A stretch of DNA of 7,616 nt from Flammeovirgaceae bacterium (GTDB lineage Bacteria; Bacteroidota; Bacteroidia; Cytophagales; Cyclobacteriaceae), in NCBI GenBank assembly GCA_022616575.1, contig JAKEEN010000025.1, positions 1 to 7,616 of the forward strand. Direction: 5' to 3'. The notes under the pieces are model-generated. The model was not told where the DNA came from, did no database searches, and saw only the letters and a program-made list of their open reading frames with translations. Below are positions 7,139 through 7,616 of the stretch, in pieces (the stretch's first letter is position 1; the number at the start of each line of letters is the position of its first letter). A program made the translations under genes and the position numbers.

Positions 7139-7534
7139 TTAGTTAGTTATAATTTCAAATGAATGGGCTGGCAAAGTAAGTGTTGCGTTTTCATTTTCAA
7201 ATGAAAGCGTACCGTAAAAATTAGTCGTTGCTGAAGGTGGAACAGCCAGTATTAGTTTCTTTTCTCGCCCTGATTTGTTGAAAACTACCCAAACGGTATT
7301 ACTGAAATACTTTCTGTTGTACAGCAGCAAATCATTTTCAACCTGAAGCCACGTTAAGTCTCCGTAAATCAACGCCAGGTTATTTCGTCTTAAGTTGCCA
7401 AGCATTGATGTAATATTCCGGGTATGTGTTTCTGAGGCCGATAGATTATCAAAGCGCATCATTCTCCGGTTGTCCGGATCATTGCCTCCGGGGTCACCAA
7501 TATCATCTCCATAATATCTCGTTGATGCCTTCAT
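7139..7534 (-). CDS. C-terminal fragment of a GH13 alpha-amylase (broken gene)
   Basis: Only the end of a secreted GH13 alpha-glucan hydrolase is present in this frame. From residue 7 it reads YYGDDIGDPGGNDPDNRRMM, the segment that follows strand beta-8 of the GH13 barrel in Bacteroidota amylases and neopullulanase-like enzymes. It then continues into a helix (SASETHTRNITSMLGNLRRNN) and a beta-rich domain C with LALIYGD, WVVFNKSG and LTLPAHSFEIITN. The apparent ATG at 7534 is not a believable start: an in-frame TAA lies two codons upstream at 7538-7540, the first six residues do not fit the family, and the catalytic barrel with its three acidic residues is absent. The other reading frame continues to the window edge as a lipoprotein-like N-terminus. 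The gene is therefore disrupted near 7511-7520 by deletion, frameshift or assembly error. It heads the apparent operon with the transporter. Confidence 0.8.
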   Translation of the reverse strand: MKASTRYYGDDIGDPGGNDPDNRRMMRFDNLSASETHTRNITSMLGNLRRNNLALIYGDLTWLQVENDLLLYNRKYFSNTVWVVFNKSGREKKLILAVPPSATTNFYGTLSFENENATLTLPAHSFEIITN

Positions 7535-7616
7535 GAATTAATACAGGCGTTGCGTTACCGATAATTAAGTTCTGATCATTGAATATGATTTCTTTTTTGG
7601 CGTTACAAGAAATTAT
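7503..7616 (-). pseudogene. 5' fragment, lipoprotein-like N-terminus joined out of frame to the amylase tail
   Basis: This open frame enters from the window edge and runs 37 codons to a TGA at 7503-7505, overlapping the start of the amylase tail in another frame. It reads IISCNAKKEIIF, then NDQNLIIGNATPVLIHEG, then INEILWR. The opening IISC looks like the end of a lipoprotein signal peptide, followed by short beta-type strands, as at the start of a secreted glycoside hydrolase with an N-terminal beta-sandwich (inference). I see no GH13 region IV (NHD-type) motif in it. The last residues EGINEI align with the family pattern GIPxIYYGDE if two bases are restored, so a simple frameshift is the alternative. 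Its true start lies outside the window. Confidence 0.5.

Noticed and set aside
7532..7534. ATG at 7534 as the true start of a 131-residue protein
   Set aside because: The first residues do not fit the family and the protein would be a GH13 tail without a catalytic domain; the ATG is a by-product of the frame break.

Overview
The window looks like chromosomal DNA of a Bacteroidota bacterium, most likely a Cytophagales-type heterotroph (inference). The reasons are moderate-to-low GC, starts with no clear Shine-Dalgarno sequence, a TAnnTTTG-like promoter box at the left edge, lipoprotein signals, and a GH13 amylase tail with a GGNDPDNRRMMRF-type segment next to an SLC45/GPH-like sugar transporter. 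I see no tRNA, rRNA, CRISPR array, insertion sequence or phage gene.

Left arm (+ strand, 45-2195): a compact two-gene signalling unit. A secreted YfiR-like (DUF4154) protein is followed after 9 bp by a two-TM receptor with a periplasmic helical region, a HAMP domain, a probable second HAMP-like segment, a GAF domain and a Glu/Met-rich coiled-coil tail. The receptor has no kinase, GGDEF/EAL, cyclase or methyl-accepting output domain. The pairing resembles the YfiR-YfiN (periplasmic repressor and membrane receptor) logic known from Pseudomonas, with the output removed. A strong symmetrical hairpin at 2218-2256 probably terminates transcription from both directions.

Right arm (- strand, 2396-7616, read right to left): fragments of a GH13 alpha-amylase, an SLC45/GPH-like sugar transporter, a secreted alpha/beta-hydrolase esterase with a CBM48-like N-terminal domain, a 379-residue lipoprotein of unknown function, and a lipoprotein-type methionine sulfoxide reductase A. 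The first four are tightly packed (19 bp gap, ATGA overlap, 26 bp gap) and look like one transcript for using alpha-glucans or maltose-type oligosaccharides: cut outside or in the periplasm, import by the MFS carrier, with an accessory esterase. The msrA gene lies 130 bp further on and may be separate.

The most notable anomaly is at the right edge. The amylase C-terminal half is joined out of frame to a short piece that reads like the N-terminus of a lipoprotein. This implies either a large internal deletion (or an assembly collapse) or a small frameshift. The second notable point is the YfiR-like/HAMP-GAF pair without an effector.
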